Part shown: in pieces, positions 9,481 to 18,261 of the stretch
Layout: every line of letters starts with the position of its first letter
Numbering within the stretch: position 1 is the stretch's first letter
Assembly: GCA_014381755.1 (NCBI GenBank)
Contig: JACNLB010000081.1
Span: 1 to 56,590, forward strand
Origin: Fidelibacterota bacterium
Lineage (GTDB): Bacteria > Fidelibacterota > Marinisomatia > Marinisomatales > TCS55
Length of the DNA: 56,590 nt
Direction: 5' to 3'
Made by a program: the position numbers and the translations under genes
The notes under the pieces: generated by a model
What the model was told of the DNA's origin: nothing
Database searches by the model: none
Seen by the model: the letters and a program-made list of their open reading frames with translations, nothing else

Positions 9481-10274
9481 GTACATTAGAGCGATTTTCC
9501 TACAGCGGGCTGGAATCTTATAAAAAATGCCCTGCACAATTCAAATTTCGATACATTGACTTCATCCGTAAACCAGATGAGGGGATTGAAGCATTTATGG
9601 GCAAGCGAGTCCATGAAGCATTGGAATTTTTATATAAGGAAGTTCAATCAGGACGCATCCCGATTATCGACAGCATCCACGATTATTATAAATCTATATG
9701 GACAGAAAAATGGCATGATCGCATCGCCATCGCGAAACGAGGTGAGCGCAAAGAAGATTATTTTCGATTAGGTGAAGATTGTATCGCCAGATTTTATCGC
9801 AAAAATCAGCCCTTTGCGGAACGCGTTGAAGGGATTGAGTTGGAAATGGATTTTATGCTGGGTGGAGATGATTCATATCGGATGAAGGGAATTATGGATC
9901 GGTTGGATCATGATGGGAATGGGAAATTTGAGATTCATGATTATAAGACAGGCAAACGTGCATTAAGCCAAGGTCAGGCAGATAAAGATGGTCAATTAGC
10001 GTTGTATCAGATTGCTCTTGAACAGCAGCGGGATGATGTAAAAGACGTTACACTCGTTTGGCATTTTGTGCGTTACGGAATTGAAATCAGATCAAAGCGA
10101 ACCATGGAACAATTACAGTTGCTGTCAACATCAATGCAAGAGCGGATAAATGAAATTCGTTTAAAAGAAAAGGAGGGAGCTGATTTTCCTCCAAAACCCA
10201 TGATACTTTGTAATTGGTGTTATTATTGGGAGGAATGCCCGGCGCAACACGGGACGAATCCGTATATTAGATAA
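9477..10274 (+). CDS. RecB-like PD-(D/E)XK nuclease with probable Fe-S cluster
   Basis: Nuclease of the Cas4/AddB/RecB-C-terminal type. The GTG start at 9477 overlaps the upstream stop as GTGA; a TTG at 9474 is the alternative. Conserved features in order: FSYSGLESYKKCPAQFKFRY near the N-terminus, GKRVHEALEFL, the catalytic core GIMDRLD followed by FEIHDYKTGK, and QLALYQIAL. One N-terminal Cys plus three C-terminal ones (CNWCYYWEEC) match the four-Cys iron-sulfur staple known in Cas4 and AddB. No CRISPR array or helicase gene adjoins, so a general DNA-repair exonuclease role is more likely than adaptation; this is inference. Confidence 0.85.
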   Translation: MSTLERFSYSGLESYKKCPAQFKFRYIDFIRKPDEGIEAFMGKRVHEALEFLYKEVQSGRIPIIDSIHDYYKSIWTEKWHDRIAIAKRGERKEDYFRLGEDCIARFYRKNQPFAERVEGIELEMDFMLGGDDSYRMKGIMDRLDHDGNGKFEIHDYKTGKRALSQGQADKDGQLALYQIALEQQRDDVKDVTLVWHFVRYGIEIRSKRTMEQLQLLSTSMQERINEIRLKEKEGADFPPKPMILCNWCYYWEECPAQHGTNPYIR

Positions 10275-10343
10275 TGGATTTCAAAATCAATAAAGGATTC
10301 GATTTATTTACATAATATAACTGTTATATTTTTCCACCCCATT

Positions 10344-10850
10344 ATGAAACTGAAACAAAACGAAATAAGCGCTATCAAGGATTTGCTGGCTTCTGCCGAA
10401 AATCGTTCTAACCAAACGTTGGAAGAATTACATCAAAAACTTTCATCCGGCAATTCTGTCGATCTATATGTTGATGGTGCGGCTGATCTCCATTCTAAAA
10501 CAGCCGGAATTGGTGGAGTATTTTATCAGGAAGGAGATGAAATTGCTTCTTTTTCTGAATATTATGATGATGCTACAAACAATGAAGCTGAATACAGTGC
10601 ATTAATCTATGGCTTACGTATGGCCAAGGAAATGAATGTCGCCAGCATTAGCATTTTTTCGGATAGCCAATTAATCGTAAATCAGGTAAATGGTGAATTT
10701 AGGGTAAAGCATGAAAACATGATTCCGCTTCACGCAGAGGCAACAAATTTATTGGATGACTTCGATTCATGGTCATTGGAATATATTCCGAGGGATGACA
10801 ATGCAGTTGCAGATAAATTGTGCAAAGCTGCTATGATGTCTGGTAGATAG
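10344..10850 (+). CDS. rnhA: Ribonuclease HI family protein
   Basis: RNase H fold enzyme that cuts the RNA strand of RNA-DNA hybrids. The acidic active site can be followed: Asp44 in YVDGAAD, Glu83 in NNEAEY, Asp107 in FSDSQL and an Asp in the C-terminal NAVADKL. The form resembles the YpdQ/archaeal branch rather than E. coli RNase HI. An extra N-terminal stretch of about 38 residues is charged and probably helical; it is not the classic hybrid-binding domain. Upstream is the RecB-like nuclease gene, 69 nt away. Confidence 0.88.
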   Translation: MKLKQNEISAIKDLLASAENRSNQTLEELHQKLSSGNSVDLYVDGAADLHSKTAGIGGVFYQEGDEIASFSEYYDDATNNEAEYSALIYGLRMAKEMNVASISIFSDSQLIVNQVNGEFRVKHENMIPLHAEATNLLDDFDSWSLEYIPRDDNAVADKLCKAAMMSGR

Positions 10851-10895
10851 AATGGTACATGGAAGATTTGTAATGTTTAAAAAGGAATATAATTT

Positions 10896-11960
10896 ATGAA
10901 AGCATTAATTACAGCCGGTGGGCACGGAACTCGATTACGTCCTATTACTCATACCCAGAATAAACATCTGATTCCAATTGCGAATAAACTGATGTTAGCC
11001 TACGCATTGGAATATGCGCATGACGCAGGCATTGATGAAGTTGGAATTATTATAAATGAGGGCGATACTTCAATAGCTGAAGCATTCGGTAATGGAGATT
11101 CCTTTGAACTTAAAATTAAATATATTGAACAATCCGCTCCTCTTGGTTTAGGTCATGTAGTAAAAATTGCTGAATCATTCATCCAAAGCGATCCCTTTGT
11201 TTTTTACCTTGGAGATAATATTCTTGTGGGTGGAATTAATAAATTTATTGAAGATTTTAAAGCCAACAGTTCAAATTGTCATTTGGTGTTAAGCAAAGTA
11301 CCTGATCCAAATCGTTTTGGCGTGGCAGATGTAAAAGATGGGAAAATTATTGGAATTGAAGAAAAACCTGATCATCCTAAAAGTAAACTGGCTGTTACCG
11401 GTATTTATGTTTACGATAGTCATATTTTTGAAGCAGTGAATAATATTAAGCCATCCGACCGTGGTGAATTGGAAATTTCCGATGCTCATCAATATTTATT
11501 GGAAAAAGGATACAGTGTTTCATATTCTGAAATAACAGGATGGTGGAAAGATACGGGAAAGCCATCTGATCTGTTGGAAGCAAATCGTCTTGTTTTGGAT
11601 AATATTAAAGATGAGCGTGAAGGTACCATTGATGAACAATCTACTGTCTCCGGAAGGGTCGTACTTGGTAAAGGATCTCACGTAATAAATTCAAATATAC
11701 GAGGTCCGGTTATTATTGGTGAGAATGTTACAGTTGATGGAGCTTATGTCGGACCCTATTCTGCAATTGGTGACGGGTGCAAGATTGTCAATAGTGAAAT
11801 AGAATATTCCATTCTAATGCATCAATGTAGAATAAGTAATATTTCCCGCCGAATTGAAGCGTCACTTTTGGGAAGTGATGTGGAACTTTTGCGGTCTCAA
11901 TCTAAACCGATCACACACCGATTTATCCTTGGCGATCAAAGCCGAGTTGAAATAGACTGA
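10896..11960 (+). CDS. rfbA: Glucose-1-phosphate thymidylyltransferase, long form
   Basis: Nucleotidyltransferase that makes dTDP-glucose (or another NDP-sugar) from sugar 1-phosphate. The nucleotide loop GGHGTRLRP lies at residues 8-16, with a catalytic lysine region NKHLIPIANK, LGDNI, and the sugar-binding GIEEKP and WWKDTGKP motifs. After about residue 245 follows a left-handed beta-helix of hexapeptide character (VVLGKGSHV, VIIGENVTV). This long two-domain form (354 residues) is typical of archaea and several bacterial phyla. AAGGAA precedes the ATG. The rest of the rhamnose pathway is not in this window, so the end sugar is unknown. Confidence 0.85.
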   Translation: MKALITAGGHGTRLRPITHTQNKHLIPIANKLMLAYALEYAHDAGIDEVGIIINEGDTSIAEAFGNGDSFELKIKYIEQSAPLGLGHVVKIAESFIQSDPFVFYLGDNILVGGINKFIEDFKANSSNCHLVLSKVPDPNRFGVADVKDGKIIGIEEKPDHPKSKLAVTGIYVYDSHIFEAVNNIKPSDRGELEISDAHQYLLEKGYSVSYSEITGWWKDTGKPSDLLEANRLVLDNIKDEREGTIDEQSTVSGRVVLGKGSHVINSNIRGPVIIGENVTVDGAYVGPYSAIGDGCKIVNSEIEYSILMHQCRISNISRRIEASLLGSDVELLRSQSKPITHRFILGDQSRVEID

Positions 11961-11964
11961 CCTT

Positions 11965-12738
11965 TTGGATAATCCAATCCTTGAATTAGAAAATGTTTCA
12001 GTATACTATCCCGGCCAGCGATTATTATTTAAAAAAAACCAGTTAACTCAAGCACTCCATTCGATTAACCTCACACTGCACCGAGGAGAAATTCTGGCCA
12101 TCGTTGGAGAAAGTGGCAGCGGAAAATCCACATTGGGCAAATCAATTGTAGGTCTCATTGAGAATTTCAACGGTAATTACATTTATAATCAACACGTGTA
12201 TAATCCCAATGCAATGAATTCATTGCGCAAAGAAATACAAATTATTTTCCAAGATGCATTGAGTTCATTGAATCCGCGAATGCGCATTGGTTTTGCAATA
12301 AAGGAAGTGATCAAACTCCATCACCCGGAAGTGGATAGTGAAATACAATTGTTGGACTTACTGAATAAAGTAGATTTGTCTGAAGAAGCGATAGAAAAAT
12401 ATCCGCATGAATTATCCGGTGGCCAGCGCCAACGTGCTTGCATTGCCAGAGCGTTGGCAGTGAAACCAAACATATTGATTTGTGATGAAATCGTTTCCGC
12501 GCTTGATGTCTCTGTTCAAGCCAAGATACTTAATTTGCTGATGAAATTGGTTCACGAAGATGGATTATCAATTTTATTTACAACTCATGATCTCCATGTT
12601 GTGGAGTCCTTTGCTCATAGGGTTATGGTAATGAAATCAGGGAAAATTGTAGAAAAAGGATCGGTACAAGACGTATTTCAAAAACCAGCAAATGAGTATA
12701 CTCAAACATTATTGCAATCAATTCCTGAAAAGGTGTAA
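11965..12738 (+). CDS. Oligopeptide/dipeptide-type ABC transporter ATP-binding protein, orphan
   Basis: ATP-binding subunit of the OppF/DppF type. Walker A is GESGSGKST (residues 48-56), the Q-loop segment IIFQDALSSLNPRM is characteristic of peptide importers, the signature is LSGGQRQR (from residue 150), Walker B is ILICDEIVSALD and the H-loop is TTHDLHV. At 257 residues it lacks the C-terminal extension of true OppF proteins (about 330 residues). The start is TTG, four bases after the previous stop. No permease or binding-protein gene is near, so its partner must lie elsewhere. Confidence 0.85.
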   Translation: MDNPILELENVSVYYPGQRLLFKKNQLTQALHSINLTLHRGEILAIVGESGSGKSTLGKSIVGLIENFNGNYIYNQHVYNPNAMNSLRKEIQIIFQDALSSLNPRMRIGFAIKEVIKLHHPEVDSEIQLLDLLNKVDLSEEAIEKYPHELSGGQRQRACIARALAVKPNILICDEIVSALDVSVQAKILNLLMKLVHEDGLSILFTTHDLHVVESFAHRVMVMKSGKIVEKGSVQDVFQKPANEYTQTLLQSIPEKV

Positions 12739-12743
12739 TTCAT

Positions 12744-12763
12744 AATGATAATCGATCATTTTT
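12744..12763 (+). terminator. Weak AT-rich hairpin with T-run
   Basis: Just after the ABC gene stop, AATGAT (12744-12749) pairs with ATCATT (12755-12760) around a 5-nt loop and runs into a short T-run. The stem is AT-rich, so it would be a weak intrinsic terminator at best. Confidence 0.3.
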
Positions 12764-12785
12764 GATTTAACTTTGTATCTTCATT

Positions 12786-12798
12786 TTGAACAGTTCAA
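12786..12798. promoter_or_regulatory. Perfect palindrome upstream of mreB
   Basis: TTGAACAGTTCAA is a perfect 6-bp inverted repeat around a central A. It lies 20 nt before the mreB ATG in the only real gap ahead of the rod-shape cluster. Operator-like; the binding protein is unknown. Confidence 0.4.
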
Positions 12799-12817
12799 TA
12801 ATCCGAGATAATAAATA

Positions 12818-13846
12818 ATGGGCTTTCTATCAGCAATTAACAATTCATTTTCATGGATTTCAGGCGATATCGCTATTGATTTAGGTACAGCCAATACATT
12901 GCTTTGGATAAAAGGCAAGGGTGTTATGATCAATGAACCTTCCATCGTTGCGCGCTCGGTCCATGATGGAAAAATTGTCGCTGTAGGCAAAGAAGCAAAA
13001 GCCATGGTTGGAAGAACTCACCGTGAGCTCGAAACCATTCGACCTCTACAAGATGGTGTTATAGCAGATTTTGATATGACCGATGGTATGCTGCAGGGGT
13101 TTATTCGCAAAATAAATATTAATCGTTTGGCCCGTCCCCGTATGGTGATTTGTGTTCCGTCGGGTGTGACAGAAGTTGAACGTCGTGCTGTAAAAGATTC
13201 AGGTGAAAGAGCGAATGCCAGGGAAGTATTTTTAATCGAAGAACCTGTTGCAGCTGCAATTGGTATTGGTCTCGATATTAGTCAACCCATTGGAAATATT
13301 ATTGTCGATATTGGCGGTGGAACAACTGAAATTGCTGTTATTGCCTTGAATGGTGTTGTTACTAAGGAAACCATTCGTATTGCTGGCGATGAAATGGATG
13401 AAGCGATTGTTCAGTGGTTTCGTAATGAACATAAATTAGAAATTGGTTTGGCAACGGGTGAAGCGATCAAAAAATCAGTTGGATCAGCCATGCGAATGAA
13501 AACTGAAAATATTTCAGTTAAAGGTCGTGATTTGGTCAGCGGAATCCCAAAAACAATTGAAGTTTCTTCAGATGAAATTCGCCAAGCATTAAAAGAAACG
13601 GTTAACAGTATTGTTGAAGCTGTCAAAAAAGCATTGGAAAGAACACCTCCGGAATTAGCATCCGATATTTTAGATAGAGGAATTATTATGACAGGCGGAG
13701 GTAGTATTCTTAAGGGCATTGATCAGATTATTCGTGAACGAACGAATGTTCCAGTTAATCGTGCTGAAGATCCTTTACTTTCTGTCGTAAAAGGAACCGG
13801 TATGGTTTTAGATGATATTCGTAAATACGAACCTGTTTTGATTTGA
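12818..13846 (+). CDS. mreB: Rod shape-determining protein MreB (bacterial actin)
   Basis: Actin-like ATPase that forms membrane-bound filaments and steers the elongation machinery in rod-shaped cells. The 342 residues are the usual length. Phosphate-1 motif AIDLGTANTL, the conserved DGVIADFDMT segment, VCVPSG-like ICVPSGVTEVERRA, phosphate-2 DIGGGTTEIAV and the adenosine motif MTGGGSILKG are all visible. It opens the mreB-mreC-mreD-mrdA-rodA cluster and follows a 79-nt gap holding a palindrome. Confidence 0.97.
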   Translation: MGFLSAINNSFSWISGDIAIDLGTANTLLWIKGKGVMINEPSIVARSVHDGKIVAVGKEAKAMVGRTHRELETIRPLQDGVIADFDMTDGMLQGFIRKININRLARPRMVICVPSGVTEVERRAVKDSGERANAREVFLIEEPVAAAIGIGLDISQPIGNIIVDIGGGTTEIAVIALNGVVTKETIRIAGDEMDEAIVQWFRNEHKLEIGLATGEAIKKSVGSAMRMKTENISVKGRDLVSGIPKTIEVSSDEIRQALKETVNSIVEAVKKALERTPPELASDILDRGIIMTGGGSILKGIDQIIRERTNVPVNRAEDPLLSVVKGTGMVLDDIRKYEPVLI

Positions 13847-13922
13847 TTCGGTAATTGATTGAATTATCTATTAAACGGTTACAATTCTTTCAGCAGATAT
13901 CAATAATTACTAACCAAATGTT

Positions 13923-14723
13923 ATGAGGAATATTTACCTCGCTCTAATTCGGCAACGTGATCACGTTGTTTTCTTTCTCGCAGTTCTCATTTCATTTACT
14001 CTAATTCTCTCGAATGATTCACGTGATATAGCTATCCTCCGAGGAAAAGCAAACGATTTCTTTTCCGTTTTGTATAAACCTGTGGCCTGGCTTCGTTCTA
14101 TGGCTATTGTTGAAGGTGAAGCAGCACTCCTGCGAGAAAAAAATATTCAACTACAATTGCAAATTGAATCCATGTTGAATTTAGCTGCAGAAAACGAGCA
14201 GTTAAAATATCTACTTAATTATAAGCGAGAAAGCCAACTTACTTTATTACCATCAAAAGTAATCAATAAAGGTATTTCATCAAATATGAGTACCATTACG
14301 ATTGATGTCGGGACAGATCATGGTGTATCACTGAATGATCCTGTTTTGACTCCTAAAGGAGTTATTGGTAAAACAATTGTTGTTGGACAGACTAGTTCGA
14401 TTGTTCAAGTTATTAGTGATGTGAATTTTAGATTAAGTGTGCACATAATGCCGTCTGGATCTGTGGGGATATTGCGCTGGGTATACGGTGACTTATGTGA
14501 AATTCGTGAAGTGCAGAAAAATTCAGAAATTAATATTGGTGATAGAGTATTAACATCAGGGTTCAGTGATATATTTCCAAAAGATTTGCCTGTTGGTGAA
14601 GTAATCGGCACGCGGGATGAAAGAGGTAGTTTTCAGAAAATTGTTTCTGTTCGATTCGCAGAAAAACTTGGTTCTTTAATAAATATATTTGTTATTACAA
14701 AAAACGATCATGCAGTTAAATAA
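13923..14723 (+). CDS. mreC: Rod shape-determining protein MreC
   Basis: Bitopic inner-membrane protein linking MreB filaments to the periplasmic cell-wall synthases. A transmembrane helix spans about residues 16-32, followed by a coiled coil (about 60-100, LLREKNIQLQLQIESML) and a periplasmic beta domain with the family motifs INKGISSN, IDVGTDHGV, GVIGKTI and ILTSGFSDIFPKDLPVG-like sequence. The length (266) is normal. It follows mreB by 76 nt and overlaps mreD. Confidence 0.94.
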   Translation: MRNIYLALIRQRDHVVFFLAVLISFTLILSNDSRDIAILRGKANDFFSVLYKPVAWLRSMAIVEGEAALLREKNIQLQLQIESMLNLAAENEQLKYLLNYKRESQLTLLPSKVINKGISSNMSTITIDVGTDHGVSLNDPVLTPKGVIGKTIVVGQTSSIVQVISDVNFRLSVHIMPSGSVGILRWVYGDLCEIREVQKNSEINIGDRVLTSGFSDIFPKDLPVGEVIGTRDERGSFQKIVSVRFAEKLGSLINIFVITKNDHAVK

Positions 14724-15201
14724 GTTTATTTTCATGCTATTATGTGTGTTTTTCCTTCAGTTTTATCTTGCTGAATTTTTGTCAATCAACATGATTCGAC
14801 CGGATTTTATGACAATATTTATACTTTATACTGCAATCAAATTCGGCCGCTTTTATGGAGTAATTGCCGGTTTTACGTTGGGATTATTAACTGATTTGAC
14901 GGGTGTGGGCTCCTATTTTGGATTATCGTCTTTAACATTTTCACTTACGGGTTATTTAACAGGTTATCTTAAAGATCAATATAATCGTTTAATTCCACTT
15001 TATTTTCATTTGGCTTGGATAGGAATCATTTTTTTGCAATTTCTTATATATAGCTTTGTAAGGTATCAATATTTATATGAGACTGATTTTATTTCATTTA
15101 TAGAAAAGTGGTTATTGACCATGGGATATACAATGGGTTTCATTCTTGTCCTCCAATTAATCATTCCATTTAAGAATTTTTACCATGCTGAAAGCAGCTA
15201 A
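14710..15201 (+). CDS. mreD: Rod shape-determining protein MreD
   Basis: Small polytopic membrane protein of the elongasome. I set the start at the ATG at 14710 (MQLNKFIFML), which overlaps mreC by 14 nt; an earlier start at 14689 is possible. Five or so hydrophobic segments are seen, with the typical PDFMTIFILYTAIKFGR and TDLTGVGSYFGLSSL stretches. Its position between mreC and the PBP2 gene, together with topology, supports the call better than sequence alone. Confidence 0.88.
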   Translation: MQLNKFIFMLLCVFFLQFYLAEFLSINMIRPDFMTIFILYTAIKFGRFYGVIAGFTLGLLTDLTGVGSYFGLSSLTFSLTGYLTGYLKDQYNRLIPLYFHLAWIGIIFLQFLIYSFVRYQYLYETDFISFIEKWLLTMGYTMGFILVLQLIIPFKNFYHAESS

Positions 15202-16960
15202 TCTAATTCCTCAAAGACGGTTTGTAGTTGTAAGCGGTGTCGTTGTTATGCTCATGTTTTCATTGGTAATTAGGTTTTTTTATTTGCAAGTATACTCTCA
15301 TGACACTTACAAAAAGAAAGCGGAAGTTAATCGTATTCGGGCTATACCTCTAAATGCACCAAGAGGATTAATATTAGACCGTAACGGTCAAATAATTGTC
15401 GATAATTATCCAACATATGTATTAACTGTAATTCCCGGAGAAATGATAAATAAGGAAAAGAATTTTCAGATTGTCAGTTATTGTACAGGTATTGACACAA
15501 CATTATTAAAAACCAATTATAAAAAATATTACCGAGGAAGATTTCTACCTGCAAGATTAGCCAAAGATTTAACGTTCGATCAATTGAGCAGGATTGAAGA
15601 ACATAAGCAGGAATTGACGGGTATAAATTATAACCAATTTCCTGAACGATATTTTTCAGAGAAAATAAATGCATCTCACTTACTAGGATATGTCAAAGAA
15701 GTTGATAAAGCCATTATTGAAGAAATAAACGAAAAAGAAAAATATATTTATGGAGATTTAGTTGGTTGGCGGGGATTAGAAAAAGTATATGAAAATAGAT
15801 TACGTGGAATAAAGGGCGTTCATTTTGTAGAAGTTGATGCTTATGGCCGAGAAATAGGTCAATCATCTGATTATGAAAAAGAAAATCCAGTTCCGGGAAT
15901 TGACCTGCAAACGACTCTCTTGATTTCACTTCAAGCAATGATTGAAAAGATGTTAGATGGAAAACGAGTAGTTGTTCTTGTTTCACTCCCTGAATCTGGT
16001 GAAATGCTGGCCATGGTCAGTAAGCCTGATTATCCACCTGATTTATTTACGGGTGAAACGACTGTAGATGATTGGCAGAAAATTATTAGCAATCCAGATA
16101 AACCTCTATTAAACAGAATGACACATGGATTATATCCTCCTGGATCTACATTGAAAATGATTACTGCAATGTCGCTGATGGAAAAGGGTAAAATAAATTA
16201 TTCAGAAAAAATAAACTGTAATGGTGCCTATGAGTTAGGTGACAGGATATTTCATTGTTGGAAAGAAGAAGGTCATGGTGAGATGGATTTAGAACAAGCC
16301 ATTGCTCAATCGTGTAATGTTTATTTCTATCATGTTGTTCAGCGCTTATCAATTGATGAATGGGCAAATGCATGCAATGAATTTGGATTTGGACAAAGAA
16401 CAGAAATTGATTTAGCATCTGAGGCAAAAGGTGTGGTACCAAACTCACAATTTATGAATAAACAATATGGTCGCTGGGGATGGTCAAAAGGTCATTTATT
16501 AAATCTATCATTGGGGCAAGGCGAATTGGTAGTGACTCCCATACAAATGATGCAATTTATAAATAATCTATCAATGAATGGCAGGGCACCATCTCTGCAC
16601 GTAGTTAAAGAAAAACCTCAAGTTAAACGTTCTGTCAATCGTTATACACACCAAACGTGGAAACGGATGAAAAGATATATGCAAAATGTTGTTTCATCCA
16701 CACATGGTACGGGAAAAAGAGCTAATCCGGAAATTCCTGGATTAAAAATCGCAGGCAAAACAGGTACTGCACAAAATCCTCATGGTGAACCACATGCATG
16801 GTTTATTGGTTATGGTGAAAAAAATAAGAAACAAGTTTCAGTAGTTGTTTTAATTGAAAACGGTGGACATGGCGGAGTTACAGCGGCTCCAATTGCCGGA
16901 CGAATATTCGATTTCCTTTTTTCCTCTAATGAAAATATGAACTTGGCATTCTCATTATGA
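15185..16960 (+). CDS. mrdA: Penicillin-binding protein 2 (elongation transpeptidase)
   Basis: Class B penicillin-binding protein that cross-links peptidoglycan during elongation, working with RodA. An N-terminal membrane anchor (about residues 13-32) is followed by the dimerisation domain with APRGLILDRNG and then the transpeptidase domain. The catalytic motif YPPGSTLK places Ser321 and Lys324; the second motif is SCN and the third is KTGTAQ. At 591 residues the length is standard. It overlaps mreD by 17 nt and rodA by 4 nt, so the cluster is translationally coupled. Confidence 0.95.
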   Translation: MLKAANLIPQRRFVVVSGVVVMLMFSLVIRFFYLQVYSHDTYKKKAEVNRIRAIPLNAPRGLILDRNGQIIVDNYPTYVLTVIPGEMINKEKNFQIVSYCTGIDTTLLKTNYKKYYRGRFLPARLAKDLTFDQLSRIEEHKQELTGINYNQFPERYFSEKINASHLLGYVKEVDKAIIEEINEKEKYIYGDLVGWRGLEKVYENRLRGIKGVHFVEVDAYGREIGQSSDYEKENPVPGIDLQTTLLISLQAMIEKMLDGKRVVVLVSLPESGEMLAMVSKPDYPPDLFTGETTVDDWQKIISNPDKPLLNRMTHGLYPPGSTLKMITAMSLMEKGKINYSEKINCNGAYELGDRIFHCWKEEGHGEMDLEQAIAQSCNVYFYHVVQRLSIDEWANACNEFGFGQRTEIDLASEAKGVVPNSQFMNKQYGRWGWSKGHLLNLSLGQGELVVTPIQMMQFINNLSMNGRAPSLHVVKEKPQVKRSVNRYTHQTWKRMKRYMQNVVSSTHGTGKRANPEIPGLKIAGKTGTAQNPHGEPHAWFIGYGEKNKKQVSVVVLIENGGHGGVTAAPIAGRIFDFLFSSNENMNLAFSL

Positions 16961-18189
16961 TTCAATTATTTTTTCAAAAATTTAAAGAATCATCCATTAG
17001 TTTAATAGTGATAGCGCTGTTTCTTACCGGAGTAGGGTTAATTACACTCAAAAGCATTAACACCGGTCAAGAGGGAACATTATTTCAGCTATCATTCTTT
17101 AAAGAATTATTTTTTCTTATACCCGCTCTAGTCGCTTTTATAATTGTATTTTTTATTCCAAGGCATACGATACATCGATTTATATATGGTTTTTATGGTT
17201 TTATGATTATTTTAATTCTGTTACCATTTTTAGGTAACGAAATTGCATCTACATACCGCTGGATTGACATTGGTTTACCCTTTGGGTTTCAACCTTCCGA
17301 ATTTGCAAAATGGATCATGGTCATTGCGTTGGCCCGTTATTTATCAGATCATAATTTGGAAATGAACCATTATTCAGCAAGTATAATACCTATCATTATG
17401 GTCATAATTCCGGCAGGAATTGTATTAAATCAACCGGATTTAGGATCAGCTATTATTATTTTAGTCCCCCTATTGCCGATGTTATATTGGGTAGGCGCAC
17501 GACCTTTCCATTTATTTCTTATGATGGCTCCTATGATTAGCATTCTGACAGCTTTTCATTGGATTTCATTTGCAATTTGGGCAATAATAATGATTTATGT
17601 TATTTATAAAGCAAAACCTAATTTAGTTTTTAGCATTTCTACATTTTTTGGAAATATTTTTTTAGGATTACTATCGCCGGTTTTATGGGGTATGCTAAAA
17701 GAATATCAACAAAAGCGAATATTAACATTATTCAATCCTGAAATTGATCCACTCGGAGCAGCCTATCAAATTATCCAAAGTAAAACAGCGATTGGAGCCG
17801 GTGGACTGTTTGGTAAAGGATGGGGACAAGGAACTCAAACTCATCTCAAATTTTTACCAGTTCAGGAATCTGATTTCATTATTTCAGTTATAGGCGAGGA
17901 GTTTGGTTTTATTGCCATCTTTATTTTAATAACATTGTTTTCCATCTTTATAATACGAACATTGCGTTTAGCCTATAATGTTGATGACCGTTTTTCCAGT
18001 TTGGTGTTGGTTGGATTAGGTACAATTTTTACGGCACATGTTTTTGTGAATTTTGCTATGACTGTGGGTATGATTCCTGTAAAGGGTCTACCGTTACCAT
18101 TTGTTTCATATGGTGGCTCATTTCTTTTATCCAGCTATATAATGGTAGCACTTATAATGAATTTGAGTATTGATCCCAAGGATTATTAA
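16957..18189 (+). CDS. rodA: Peptidoglycan glycosyltransferase RodA
   Basis: SEDS-family polymerase that elongates glycan strands from lipid II with PBP2. Many membrane spans are seen. Family motifs include FGFQPSEFAKWIMV, LNQPDLGSAI, the loop with GKGWGQGTQTHLKFLPVQES, DFIISVIGEEFG and the C-terminal GLPLPFVSYGGS. The 410 residues are normal for the family. It closes the rod-shape cluster; a 50-nt gap follows. Confidence 0.95.
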   Translation: MIQLFFQKFKESSISLIVIALFLTGVGLITLKSINTGQEGTLFQLSFFKELFFLIPALVAFIIVFFIPRHTIHRFIYGFYGFMIILILLPFLGNEIASTYRWIDIGLPFGFQPSEFAKWIMVIALARYLSDHNLEMNHYSASIIPIIMVIIPAGIVLNQPDLGSAIIILVPLLPMLYWVGARPFHLFLMMAPMISILTAFHWISFAIWAIIMIYVIYKAKPNLVFSISTFFGNIFLGLLSPVLWGMLKEYQQKRILTLFNPEIDPLGAAYQIIQSKTAIGAGGLFGKGWGQGTQTHLKFLPVQESDFIISVIGEEFGFIAIFILITLFSIFIIRTLRLAYNVDDRFSSLVLVGLGTIFTAHVFVNFAMTVGMIPVKGLPLPFVSYGGSFLLSSYIMVALIMNLSIDPKDY

Positions 18190-18261
18190 AAAGTACAATG
18201 ATCATTTACTGAATCCTCGGTAAATTCCCTGCCTATTCTTTTGCAAAAACAAAGATTATTT

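Noticed and set aside
9160-9537. Minus-strand frame of 125 residues opposite the GWxTD gene
   Set aside because: It lies fully against two well-supported genes and has no start context or recognisable domain.
9477-10274. CRISPR-Cas locus around the Cas4-like nuclease
   Set aside because: No repeat-spacer array and no other cas gene is visible anywhere in the window.
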